A stretch of DNA of 41,023 nucleotides from an uncultured Thiotrichaceae bacterium. Its GTDB lineage: Bacteria > Pseudomonadota > Gammaproteobacteria > Thiotrichales > Thiotrichaceae. The stretch lies in the NCBI GenBank assembly GCA_902727985.1, contig CACVAY010000033.1:1-41023 (forward strand). The letters run 5' to 3'. Positions 7,885 through 17,500 of the stretch are shown in pieces. Each line of letters starts with the position of its first letter. Position 1 is the stretch's first letter. The notes beneath the pieces are model-generated. The model was not told where the DNA came from. It searched no databases and worked only from the letters and a program-made list of their open reading frames with translations. Both the position numbers and the translations under genes were made by a program.

Positions 7885-10089
7885 ATGTTATTTGGTCGCG
7901 GTAAAAAGAACCCTATAAAGATAGCCGACAAAAAAGTCAAAGAATGGAAATATGCCACCTGTGGCTATTGTTCAACAGGCTGCTCGATTGAAGTCGGCTT
8001 GAATGAAGAAGGGAAGCCTGTTTCATCACGCGGCGTGGGTGGCGCAGATGTAAACCGTGGAAAACTGTGTTTAAAAGGGATTTTTGAACATGAACTCTTC
8101 GATTCTGCAGGTCGCGGCGTCGAACCCAAAATGCGTGATTCATTCCATAATGAATGGCAAACCACAGACTGGGACACCGCACTAGATCGTACCCATGATG
8201 GACTGCGCAAGGTACAAGAAAAATATGGTCGCGATTCCATTGCCGTTATCTCAACCGGGCAAATGCTTACCGAAGAGTTTTACACGCTCGGCAAACTGAC
8301 GCGTGGCTTGATTGGTACCAATAACTATGATGGAAATACCACCTTATGCATGGCATCGGCAGTCTCAGGTTACAAACGTTCTTTTGGTTCAGATGGTCCG
8401 CCCGGATGCTATGAAGATTTTGAACACACCGATGTATTAATTGCATGGGGCTCAAATCTACCCGAACAACACCCGATCATTTACTGGCGCATGAAAGAGG
8501 CGCAAGAGAAAAAAGGCTTTCCTTTAATCGTTATTGATCCACGCGTCACCATGCTCGCACAGAATGCTGATCGTCATCTCACTATTACCCCCGGCACAGA
8601 CGTGGTGTTAATGAATGCGATGATGCATGTCATTTTGGATGAAGGTCTGGAAGATCGTCGTTATATCGAAGCCAACACCAATGGCATTGAAGAACTGGAA
8701 GCAGAGGTTGCCAAATACGACCCTGTAACAGCCGCTAAAATCTGCGGCATTGATGAAGACACCATTCGCGTTGTCGCAAGACTCCTTGCAAAAGCAGGTG
8801 CCGCCATGCAAATTTGGACAATGGGCATTAATCAAAGTACCCATGGTTCAGATGGCGTAGTGGGCATCAACAATCTGGCCTTGCTCACAGGCAATATCGG
8901 TAAACCCGGAGGTACCAGCCTCTCAATCACCGGCCAATGTAATGCCATGGGTACACGTGAATGGTCATCCTGTTCCGGCTTACCCAACCATCGTTTACTC
9001 GAAAACCCGCAAGACCGCGAAGACATTGCCAAGTTCTGGAACATCGACCCCGAGTTTTTCCCTAAAAAGCGTGGCATGTTTCAAACCGATATCTATGCCG
9101 CGATTGAAACCGGGCAAATTAAGGGCCTGTGGTTAATCGCCACCAACCCATTGAGTTCTTTGCCAAATACGGCACGCATTCGCCGCGCTATGGAAAGCCT
9201 GGAGTTCTGTGCGGTACAGGATTGCTATGAAGATACCGAAAGCGCCCAATACGCACATGTCTATTTACCTGCCGGAACATGGGCAGAAAAAGAAGGCGTC
9301 ATGACCAATACAGAACGCCGCGTCAATATCGTTAAACCCGTGGTTAAACCACATGGCAACTCAAAGCCTGATTTGTGGATTTTCAACCGCATGGCTGAAC
9401 GCTTCAATAAAGAAGGAAAAGTAAACTTCCCGGAAAAGTCCGCTGAGATTTTTCTTGAAATGGGGGTGCTATCGGAAGGACGTTTATCCGATAACTCAGG
9501 CATGACCCATGAGTTGATTGAAAAGCATCGCGGCATTCAATGGCCTTATACCAAACAGCAAGCTGAAAAAGGCGAAATACCCGCAAAAGGTGGCGTGCGC
9601 TTATACACGGAAGATGAGCAATTCCGCTACCCTGATGGGAAAGCCAAGCTCATTCCCCTGCCCTTTATTGACAACAATGAAGTTCCTGACGATAAATTTC
9701 CATTCTGGCTCAATACTGGCCGCTTGATTGAACATTGGCATGGTCGCACCAAAACAGGAAAGCTGAGCAATAACAATAAATACAGCCCTATTCCATTTGC
9801 CGAATTAAACCCTGATGCCGCGGCAGAAATGGGCGTCATTGCCGGTGATTACATTCGCCTGGTATCACCACGTTCGGATGCCATTGTTATGGCTCAACTC
9901 ACACATCGCGTACCAAAAAATATGGTGTTTGTGCCCTTCCATTTTCATGATTGTGCAAACCGTTTGACCTTGGGCTTACTTGATCCACATTCACGACAAC
10001 CTGCTTATAAACAATCGGCAGTACGTATCGAACGCGTCAAAGATCAAAAAGCCGCCGCACAAACCAGTATGGAAATGCGCAGATTCTAA
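7885..10089 (+). CDS. nasA: Assimilatory nitrate reductase catalytic subunit (NarB/NasA type)
   Basis: The 734-residue molybdenum bis-MGD oxidoreductase reduces nitrate to nitrite. The N-terminal [4Fe-4S] ligands are C26, C29, C33 and C62. The molybdenum ligand is C155 in NTTLCMASAV, and the C-terminal cofactor-binding segment contains LNTGRLIEHWHGRTKTG. There is no Tat signal, so it is cytoplasmic. It ends near residue 734 and lacks the extra C-terminal [2Fe-2S]/BFD-like domain of the longer Klebsiella NasA (about 866 residues), resembling cyanobacterial ferredoxin-dependent NarB. Electrons must come from a partner, and the next gene, an iron-sulfur/membrane-anchor fusion, is the obvious candidate. 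It is 68 bases after nirD in the same operon. Confidence 0.93.
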   Translation: MLFGRGKKNPIKIADKKVKEWKYATCGYCSTGCSIEVGLNEEGKPVSSRGVGGADVNRGKLCLKGIFEHELFDSAGRGVEPKMRDSFHNEWQTTDWDTALDRTHDGLRKVQEKYGRDSIAVISTGQMLTEEFYTLGKLTRGLIGTNNYDGNTTLCMASAVSGYKRSFGSDGPPGCYEDFEHTDVLIAWGSNLPEQHPIIYWRMKEAQEKKGFPLIVIDPRVTMLAQNADRHLTITPGTDVVLMNAMMHVILDEGLEDRRYIEANTNGIEELEAEVAKYDPVTAAKICGIDEDTIRVVARLLAKAGAAMQIWTMGINQSTHGSDGVVGINNLALLTGNIGKPGGTSLSITGQCNAMGTREWSSCSGLPNHRLLENPQDREDIAKFWNIDPEFFPKKRGMFQTDIYAAIETGQIKGLWLIATNPLSSLPNTARIRRAMESLEFCAVQDCYEDTESAQYAHVYLPAGTWAEKEGVMTNTERRVNIVKPVVKPHGNSKPDLWIFNRMAERFNKEGKVNFPEKSAEIFLEMGVLSEGRLSDNSGMTHELIEKHRGIQWPYTKQQAEKGEIPAKGGVRLYTEDEQFRYPDGKAKLIPLPFIDNNEVPDDKFPFWLNTGRLIEHWHGRTKTGKLSNNNKYSPIPFAELNPDAAAEMGVIAGDYIRLVSPRSDAIVMAQLTHRVPKNMVFVPFHFHDCANRLTLGLLDPHSRQPAYKQSAVRIERVKDQKAAAQTSMEMRRF

Positions 10090-10177
10090 TGATCTTCGCT
10101 TAGAAACGAGGGTAATTAGAAAATTCTTTAGCCACTTTCTCGACAAAAGAAGATAGCTACCAACAAAGAGTAAACAC

Positions 10178-12082
10178 ATGTTTCAAGTACGTGAAGACGA
10201 ACCCAAATACGCATTTTTGCAAGACAAAGACAGCAAAGAGGTAAATCGCTACGGTCGCCCGATTGAAACCGTAGAAGAAAACAACCCACTACGTGGTGAC
10301 AGCTTACGCATCAACGATGATGAAGCGGTGGGTGAAAACCCGAACCGCTATAAGCAACATGGCTTCTACTTTACCGCAGACAACTGCATTGCCTGCCACG
10401 CCTGTGAAGCGGCTTGTAGTGAAAAGAACGACAACCCAGGTCATATTGCCTTCCGCTCAGTCGGCTTCGTTGAGGGTGGTACTTACCCTGATTATCGTCG
10501 TCAGAATATTTCCATGGCCTGTAACCATTGCGATGACCCCGTCTGCTTAAAAGGTTGCCCAACTCGCGCTTATACCAAATTCGCAGAATACGGCGCGGTT
10601 TTACAAGATCCCGACATCTGCTTTGGTTGTGGCTATTGCACATGGGTTTGCCCCTACAACGCGCCGCAACTTGACCCTGTAAAAGGCCAAGTCACCAAAT
10701 GTAATATGTGTGTGGATCGTCTCGAAGTCGGCCTGAAACCTGCTTGTGTCTCAGCATGTTTGGGTAATGCACTAGAATTTGGCGTCATCGAAAACACACC
10801 AGAGCGACGCACTCAAGTCGAAGCCGAGATTCCAGGCTTCCCTGATACAGACATCACCAACCCAAATATTCGTTTCCAGCAAACCAAAACCTTAAATCGC
10901 GATATGAAACGCGTAGATTCCACGGCGATTAAATATCACCGAGACGATGGTGAAGGTAAATATAAACCTGTGCTTGATGAAAAACACGGTCGCAAAAAAT
11001 ACTGGGGCATGGAAAAGCTTCTCGCCTCTCATGAAAACGCTCACGTTTTATTCACGCTAACCGCACAGGCTGTCATGGGCGCATTTTTGATGTTGGTCAT
11101 TGGTGGTTCAATCTTCGGGATTGCTGCCATTGACGGCTTACAGCAATCTTCTGCTTTCGCACCTTTGTTAATAGTAATGACAGCTGTGATGGGGTTAGGT
11201 TTATATAAATTAAATATGCACCTTGGAAAACCCCATCGTTTCTATCGTGGCTTTAACAACTTACGTCACTCCCCTTTGAGTCGAGAAATCGCGGGCGTTA
11301 CAGCATTCTTTGCAGGCTTAGTTGGTTATACATTTTTCTCATTCTTTGAAAATAGTGTGATGGTAATACTGGCAAATGTTTCAGCAGCACTCGCATTCAT
11401 TGGCTTCGTTGCTGGCTCGTACTACATGTACAAACTATATCGCATTAAGGCACGTCCATTTTGGGATCACTGGCAAACCGCCAGCACCTTCTACGGTTCA
11501 ATGTTTAGCTTGGGTGCCTTAATGATTGCAGTTGTCAGTACCGCTTTTGCATCCGCAACATCTCCCCTCTTCCAGATCTTGGCAGGACTTGCCGCAGTTG
11601 GTTTACTCGTTGAAGCGACTGGCTTGTTCTTCCATGCACGTGACCTGAAAAACGGTTCAGGAGAAGGCGCATCTGCTCACTATGAACAAACAACCACTTT
11701 CGGTAAAACCTATCGCCTAAGAAATGCTTTGCTCGCACTAAATATTGTATTAGCACTGATCATTAGTGTGACTGGCTTATCAGACGTCATTGGCATTTTT
11801 GCAGGACTGATCTTCGCACTATCGTTGATCACCATGGCGTATCTGGGACGCATTATCTATTACGCATTAGTCATCCCAACCACCATGCCAGGTGCATTCT
11901 TCTGGAAGAACAAAGGCTTTATCGACCACGCTCGTGAATCAGGTCTGGCTGATATGCAGCAACTCGGCGTGGCTTATGAAGGACACCATAAATTTGATGT
12001 CAAAGAACTGATGCAAACCCTCAAAGAAAATAGCATTAGCGATATGTTAGCGCATGCAAAATCCATCGTTACAGGCAAATAG
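10178..12082 (+). CDS. DmsB-like 4Fe-4S protein fused to DmsC-like membrane anchor
   Basis: Residues about 60-215 form a four-cluster ferredoxin domain of the DmsB/NrfC type. It begins with C70, C73, C76 and C80 (CIACHACEAAC), followed by CNHCDDPVCLKGCP, CFGCGYCTWVCP and CNMCVDR...CVSAC. From about residue 288 onward are roughly eight hydrophobic segments of the DmsC quinol-oxidising anchor family. DmsB and DmsC are normally separate, so this is a natural fusion. No Tat or Sec signal precedes the iron-sulfur half, so it should face the cytoplasm next to NasA. The inferred role is carrying electrons from the quinol pool to the short NasA, which has no reductase domain of its own. It lies between nasA and the DsrC-like gene on the same strand. 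Confidence 0.85.
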   Translation: MFQVREDEPKYAFLQDKDSKEVNRYGRPIETVEENNPLRGDSLRINDDEAVGENPNRYKQHGFYFTADNCIACHACEAACSEKNDNPGHIAFRSVGFVEGGTYPDYRRQNISMACNHCDDPVCLKGCPTRAYTKFAEYGAVLQDPDICFGCGYCTWVCPYNAPQLDPVKGQVTKCNMCVDRLEVGLKPACVSACLGNALEFGVIENTPERRTQVEAEIPGFPDTDITNPNIRFQQTKTLNRDMKRVDSTAIKYHRDDGEGKYKPVLDEKHGRKKYWGMEKLLASHENAHVLFTLTAQAVMGAFLMLVIGGSIFGIAAIDGLQQSSAFAPLLIVMTAVMGLGLYKLNMHLGKPHRFYRGFNNLRHSPLSREIAGVTAFFAGLVGYTFFSFFENSVMVILANVSAALAFIGFVAGSYYMYKLYRIKARPFWDHWQTASTFYGSMFSLGALMIAVVSTAFASATSPLFQILAGLAAVGLLVEATGLFFHARDLKNGSGEGASAHYEQTTTFGKTYRLRNALLALNIVLALIISVTGLSDVIGIFAGLIFALSLITMAYLGRIIYYALVIPTTMPGAFFWKNKGFIDHARESGLADMQQLGVAYEGHHKFDVKELMQTLKENSISDMLAHAKSIVTGK

Positions 12083-12092
12083 GAATACGACA

Positions 12093-12506
12093 ATGTCACG
12101 AGCCAATCAAGCAGTAGAGACTCAAAAAAAACGTTCGTCTGGTAATGCACACATGGAAGTTGCTGATTACCTCACCGTCAATGACAAAGAGATTCCCATA
12201 GACCAACACGGATACCTTGTCGAACCTGCCGACTGGAATAATGATGTCGCCCTAAAACAGGCAGAACTTGCAGGCATTGAGATGACAGACGATCACTGGT
12301 TTGTCGTTAACTATATTCGTGATCACTATGAATACTCAACCTGTGTACCCGAAGCACGCCATGCGCTTAAAGCCATGAAAGAAAAACTGGGCAAAGAGCG
12401 AGCAACACGTAAGTATTTATACAAACTCTTCCCCTACGGCTATGCGATCCAAGCATGTAAAATTGCAGGGACGCGTATTCCGCTAAAGATTATGCTGGAT
12501 CTGTAA
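12093..12506 (+). CDS. DsrC/TusE-superfamily protein lacking the terminal cysteine
   Basis: The 137-residue protein has the DsrC/TusE fold: DDHWFVVNYIRDHYEY in the middle, and KLFPYGYAIQACKIAGTRIP near the end. C122 in the ACKIAG segment corresponds to CysB of DsrC. The position 11 residues later, where penultimate CysA should be, is I133, and the tail ends LKIMLDL. Canonical DsrC needs both cysteines for its trisulfide and TusE needs CysA, so this belongs with the CysA-less members often suggested to be regulatory (RspA-like). There is an N-terminal extension of about 25 residues. AGGA precedes the ATG, 10 bases after the anchor gene stop, so it is cotranscribed with nasA. Its role in nitrate assimilation is unknown. 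Confidence 0.82.
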   Translation: MSRANQAVETQKKRSSGNAHMEVADYLTVNDKEIPIDQHGYLVEPADWNNDVALKQAELAGIEMTDDHWFVVNYIRDHYEYSTCVPEARHALKAMKEKLGKERATRKYLYKLFPYGYAIQACKIAGTRIPLKIMLDL

Positions 12507-12514
12507 AACATCCG

Positions 12515-12550
12515 TAACGAACTCCTTAGAAGCCCTGAAGGAATTCGTTA
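12515..12550. terminator. Hairpin downstream of the nas operon (outer)
   Basis: TAACGAA at 12515-12521 pairs with TTCGTTA at 12544-12550, and TCCTT pairs with AAGGA inside it after one mismatch. It follows the stop codon of the DsrC-like gene directly. It may act with the next hairpin, and on the minus strand it could stop transcription from the ankyrin gene. Confidence 0.4.
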
Positions 12551-12551
12551 T

Positions 12552-12580
12552 AAAAAGCGGCACTCAGCCATGCTTTTTGT
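12552..12580 (+). terminator. Intrinsic terminator of the nas operon
   Basis: AAAAAGC (12552-12558) pairs with GCTTTTT (12572-12578), with an inner GGC/GCC stem around loop ACTCA, and runs into a T-rich tail (GTTTCTTTC). The A-stem-T layout suits termination in both directions between the nas operon and the convergent ankyrin gene. Confidence 0.6.
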
Positions 12581-12652
12581 TTCTTTCTTGCAGCTCTGCA
12601 GGAGCAGCAATGCAATCATCTAAATCCTTCAGAAAACCTGGTGTTTTGTTAT

Positions 12653-14200
12653 TTAAGGTTGCATAACCTTGCGTTCCCAACGCATAGTGCGCAGATTCAA
12701 TAAAAAGATGTGGTGGTTTTTCCGTGATTTTGATTGGTTATTTTTCAAAATTTCTCCGGCGCTGATTGAAATGACATCCCCATTCAAATGCGCGTTATGC
12801 TTAAAGATCCACCCGGGATTCTCACCTTTGGTCTTCACCTTCTCTATTTTGAAGGATTCGCAATGCAGACGGTAAACCGGTGTTTCACTGAATTCACGAA
12901 CTTCTGGATAACCGAGGTTTCCAATAATATAAATGTAATCTCCCACCAAGGTCGCCGAATGGAAGTCAGTAGGAGAAAATATAGTTGGCGGATAGCCATA
13001 GATAGTAAATGATCCGTTGCCGTCAAACACGATCACATCGTTATAAATACAGAAGTCCTCATCATACCAATCCTCATATTCGCCACCCATGGTAACGAAG
13101 CCTCCGCTGGGCAAGTGCGTCAGGGACTGACCAAAACGCCGAAAAGACCATACTGGCTCCTCGCCACTTATATTGCGATACCGCGAGAGATTGCCGCTGG
13201 TATAGACCTCTTCCTTCTCAGAGATATTCGTGTCATGAAATTTCTGTCTCGCAGTGGAGGCGTAGGCACCTGAATAAATCATGGCATCCCAGAATGGAAA
13301 CTTCATACTTTGTGGATTTTTGTCACCAAACCGACGGTGCTTACCTGATTCGTAACAGATGTTATCAATTTCCAGAGTATCATCAACGTTGCCTGTCAGC
13401 AGAAGCTGCCGCATTTCCTGTTCCATCTCTGCACTATTGGCTCCAGCATCAATCAGCAAACATAGAATGCGTCGATCATTGACGTGCTTGATTGCACAGT
13501 CGCCATATTCACCCGTCTTGTTCACATCAACCCCAGCGGCAAGTAGGGCTTTAACGCATTCAATAGCGTCATTGTCGCAGGCTGCCATCAGCGGAGTGTG
13601 ACCATATTCGTCGGCAACATTTACATCAAAGCCTTTGCTTATTAACCACGACAGCATCCGACCCTTGTCATTGATTACCGATTGAAACAACGATTTATCA
13701 GCATCCTTCCTGTTCTCATACAACAGTTCGGCTTTGGTAATATCGCCAAGCTGAAGACTCAATAACCAAGGTGTTCTGCTGGCAGCATCCCACCAAAATT
13801 GTGCGTCTACCTCATCGTGCAGACACCGTTTGACATCATCTACGGAGCCAAATGCTATCGCATACATTATCGGTGTCCAGCTCAGATAATCACCGTCAGC
13901 GCCCGCATCCAACAGCAGTCTCACGACATCAAAACGCCCTTGGCGCGAAGCCACACCAATCGCAGTTTCACCGTATCTACTCATGCCATTAAGGGCTGCG
14001 CCACGTTCTATCAATAACTTTACCAATGCGATTAGATGTCCGTCCCTAGCGATATTGCGACCGAACATGGCATCAATCAAGGCGTCATAGCCTCCATCGC
14101 GGGAATAGTGAATATTAGCGCCTTCATTGAGTAATTGGCGAACCTGTTGCAGGTCGCCAGCCTCTAAAGCAGTTGCAAGGTCATTCTTTTCTTCAATCAT
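12653..14200 (-). CDS. Ankyrin-repeat protein with kelch-like C-terminal half
   Basis: The 515-residue protein has no signal peptide. Residues 1 to about 270 are tandem ankyrin repeats, with marks such as GETAIGVASRQGRFDVVRLL and GHTPLMAACDNDAIECVKAL each followed by an AGA/AGV turn. Residues about 290-515 have repeating beta-rich kelch-like strands (LPSGGFVTMGGEYEDW, YNDVIVFDGNG, SATLVGDYIYIIGNLGY, HIFLLNLRTMRWE), suggesting a propeller. Both halves are protein-protein interaction modules and no enzyme motif is visible. It is transcribed away from the Tc toxin genes from a shared 360-base gap and converges on the nas operon. It may be the left end of the accessory island. A link to the Tc system is only positional. 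Confidence 0.75.
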   Translation of the reverse strand: MIEEKNDLATALEAGDLQQVRQLLNEGANIHYSRDGGYDALIDAMFGRNIARDGHLIALVKLLIERGAALNGMSRYGETAIGVASRQGRFDVVRLLLDAGADGDYLSWTPIMYAIAFGSVDDVKRCLHDEVDAQFWWDAASRTPWLLSLQLGDITKAELLYENRKDADKSLFQSVINDKGRMLSWLISKGFDVNVADEYGHTPLMAACDNDAIECVKALLAAGVDVNKTGEYGDCAIKHVNDRRILCLLIDAGANSAEMEQEMRQLLLTGNVDDTLEIDNICYESGKHRRFGDKNPQSMKFPFWDAMIYSGAYASTARQKFHDTNISEKEEVYTSGNLSRYRNISGEEPVWSFRRFGQSLTHLPSGGFVTMGGEYEDWYDEDFCIYNDVIVFDGNGSFTIYGYPPTIFSPTDFHSATLVGDYIYIIGNLGYPEVREFSETPVYRLHCESFKIEKVKTKGENPGWIFKHNAHLNGDVISISAGEILKNNQSKSRKNHHIFLLNLRTMRWERKVMQP

Positions 14201-14259
14201 TGCGAAATCAACTTTTCTTATTCAGTGGTTATTCTGGATCAACACCTCGGACAGTTTTC

Positions 14260-14274
14260 AGTATGAAACATACT
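14260..14274. promoter_or_regulatory. Palindrome in the ankyrin/Tc divergent region
   Basis: AGTATG-AAA-CATACT is a perfect 6-bp dyad, extended by TTTT and AAAA arms after one mismatch (14255-14279). It lies 17 bases before a TTGACA element. It could be an operator for a regulator encoded elsewhere. The rest of the 360-base gap (14201-14560) is AT-rich with no gene beyond an unsupported 23-codon ORF at 14361-14432. Confidence 0.3.
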
Positions 14275-14290
14275 TAAAACTTGTAAGATG

Positions 14291-14319
14291 TTGACATTTA
14301 ATAAGTTTTCGTTTTTATG
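14291..14319 (+). promoter_or_regulatory. Possible sigma-70 promoter for the Tc operon
   Basis: A perfect -35 TTGACA (14291-14296) is followed after 17 bases by TTTATG, a moderate -10. It would give a leader of about 235 bases before the TcB-TcC start. Confidence 0.33.
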
Positions 14320-14513
14320 TGAAAATACAAATATCATTATAAAACAACAATTTAAAAAAAATGTCCGAAGTATTGCTGGATGAGTTAACTATGAGTCTAG
14401 GTGATAAATTCTATAGAACACAGATTGATTAATTGATCCCCCCTATATGGGTGGAAGTTTTGATTCGATATAAGTCATATACTGAACAAAATATTAACGA
14501 GTGTTTGTAAATG

Positions 14514-14538
14514 GTTCTATTATTTAAATAAATAGAAC
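14514..14538. repeat. AT-rich near-perfect palindrome before the TcB-TcC gene
   Basis: GTTCTATT pairs with AATAGAAC across an ATTTAAATA-like centre. It ends 22 bases before the ATG and just upstream of the GGGGTGGG ribosome-binding stretch, so it could be an operator or an RNA hairpin affecting initiation. Confidence 0.35.
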
Positions 14539-14560
14539 TAACCAAAAGGCGGGGTGGGCA

Positions 14561-17500
14561 ATGGAAAACATAGAAAGATCTAACCCAAAAACACCAAATC
14601 TGGTGCGGGCACCCTCTATAAATTTACCTAAAGGTGGTGGCGCTATTAAAGGGTTGGGTGAAAAGTTTGCCGCCAATCCTGTTACCGGCACTTCCTCCTT
14701 TTCCATTCCTATCGCAACCAGCACCGGGCGCTCTGGTCTTGATCCTGAGCTACCCATTTCCTATGACTCCGGTTCCGGCAACGGCATTTTTGGTTTTGGC
14801 TGGAGCTTGGCTCTTCCTTCCATCACACGCAAAACAGATAAGGGTTTGCCACGCTACCGCAATGCAGAGGAGTCCGATACTTTCATTTTATCTGGTGCGG
14901 AAGATTTGGTTCCCGTACTCGATGTAGATGATAATTTAACTTCCGATGCTGATTACAGCATCAAACGGTATCGCCCGCGCATCGAAGGTTTGTTCGCTCG
15001 TATCGAACGCTGGACGAAACAATCAAACGGTGACGTCCATTGGCGCTCAATCTCCAAAGATAACATCCTCACCATTTACGGGCTTGATGCTGGTTCACGG
15101 ATTGCGGATCCTGCCGACAATAGCCGGATTTACTCCTGGCTAATCAGCGAAACCCGTGACGATAAGGGTAACGCCATTGTCTACCAGTACCAGCAGGATA
15201 ATGACGCAGATGTTGATCTTTCGGTGGCGCACGAGAAAAACCGGGTTCGCAGTGCCAACCGTTATCTAAAGCGAATTTACTACGGTAACAGAGAATCGTT
15301 GTTGGATAGTCACTGTAGTCGGCCTCGTTTTCTAGACCCTGTTCCCGACAAAGAGAAATGGATGTTTGAAGTCGTGTTCGATTATGGAGAACACGCTGAA
15401 CAGACACCACTTCCCGAACCCGATGAAGGCAGCGATTGGAAATGTCGTACTGACGCCTTCTCCAGCTACCGTTCAGGCTTTGAAATCAGGACGACCCATT
15501 TGTGCAAACGGGTACTAATGTTCCACCATTTTTCTCATGAGGATAACGTCGGGGATGACTGTTTGGTTCGCTCCACCGATTTTACCTATACCGACAAACA
15601 GGAAAATTCGGGGTTTACTTTCCTTATAGAAGCCACGCAGAAAGCCTACAAACGTAACTCGGATAAGTCTGGATACGATACCCGGTCACTACCACCGCTT
15701 GAATTTAAATACACTCAGGCCGTCATCAACGAAGAAATCCATTCTATTGATCAAAAAGTAATGGAAAATCTGCCAATCGGGCTGGATGGCAGACAATACC
15801 AATGGATTGATCTGGATGGCGAAGGTTTGTCAGGGATTCTCACTGAACAGGCTGGCGGCTTGTTTTACAAACGTAATATCAGCCCTCGCCCCTCATCAAA
15901 TCAACAAGCTCAAGGACACCAAACGGATGTTCAATTTGAAGCCTTACAAGCTGTAGCAACCAAACCTTCAACAGCCGCACTGGTCAGTGGTCAACAGCAA
16001 CTCCTCGATCTGGATGGGAATGGGCAACTGGATCTGGTTGATTTCAATGAACCCGTTCAGGGATTCTATGAACGGACACCTGATAAAGACTGGGAAAATT
16101 TCAAACCATTTAAATCACTGCCGAATATAGATTGGCAAAACTCCAACCTGAAGTTCGTCGACATCACAGGCGATGGCCACGCCGACATCCTGATCAGTGA
16201 AGATGATGTGTTCTGCTGGTATCCATCAAAGGCGGAAGCAGGTTTTGGCGCGGCGGAAACCGTGCGAAAAACGCTGGATGAGGAATCTGGCGCACGCATT
16301 GTATTTGCCGATAGCGAACAAGCCATTTATCTCGCCGATATGAGTGGTGACGGTCTGACCGACATCGTGCGCATCCGCAATGGTGAAGTTTGCTATTGGC
16401 CGAATTTAGGCTATGGGCGATTCGGCGCGAAAGTCGGTATGGACAACCCACCTTGGTTTGATCACCATGACCAGTTCAATCAGCAACGTATCCGTGTGGC
16501 GGATATTGACGGTTCAGGTGCGAATGACATCCTCTATCTTGGCACTAACGGTGTCAGTATCTATTTCAATTTGTCAGGCAATGGCTGGAGTGATGCAACC
16601 ACACTCAGCCAGTTTCCACCGATAGATAATCTCAGTAGTGTGCAGACTGCCGATTTATTGGGTAATGGTACTGCCTGTCTGGTCTGGTCATCGCCTCTGC
16701 CCGCCCATGCTAGTCAGCCCATGCGTTATATCGATTTAATGAGTGGGCAGAAACCGCATTTGCTAACCCGTATCGTCAATAACCTTGGTGCGGAAACCCA
16801 TATTGAATATGCGCCATCCACCCAGTTTTATTTGGATGATGAAGCTAAGGGTCAACCGTGGATTACTAAGCTCCCATTTCCGGTACATGTGGTGGAACGG
16901 GTTATCACGCTCGACAATATCAGCAAAAACCGTTTTGTCAGCCGTTACGCCTATCACCACGGTTACTTTGACGGTATCGAACGTGAGTTTCGTGGTTTCG
17001 GCATGGTGGAGCAGTGGGATACAGAAGAATACGCCGCGTTTGACGATCATGGATTGCTGGCAGCGAGCAATGAAAACTCAAACTCGGATATGCCACCGGT
17101 ACATACCAAAACCTGGTTTCATACTGGCGCTTATGTTCCGGGTGATAAGATCAGCTTGCTCTACATGCAAGAGTATTTCGGTGCACCTGGCAGTGATAAT
17201 GCGTTAGAGGGTTTCGAAAAGACGCTCCTGCCCGATACTATTCTGCCGGAGATAGAAGATAAGCCGCTAAGTGCAAAAGAAGCCCGTGAAGCTTGCCGCT
17301 CTCTTAAGGGAGCCATGTTGCGGCAGGAAGTCTATGCTGATGATGGCAACAAAGTAAAAGCCGGTATTCCTTACACTGTTACAGAACAGAATTTCACGAT
17401 CAAGTGTTTGCAACGTCAAAATGAAAACAGACATGCCGTCTTTTTTACCCATGAACGTGAAGCCATTAGCTATCACCATGAGCGAAACACTAACGATCCA

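Noticed and set aside
14361..14432. 23-codon leader peptide before TcB-TcC
   Set aside because: No ribosome-binding site and no attenuator structure; composition gives no support.
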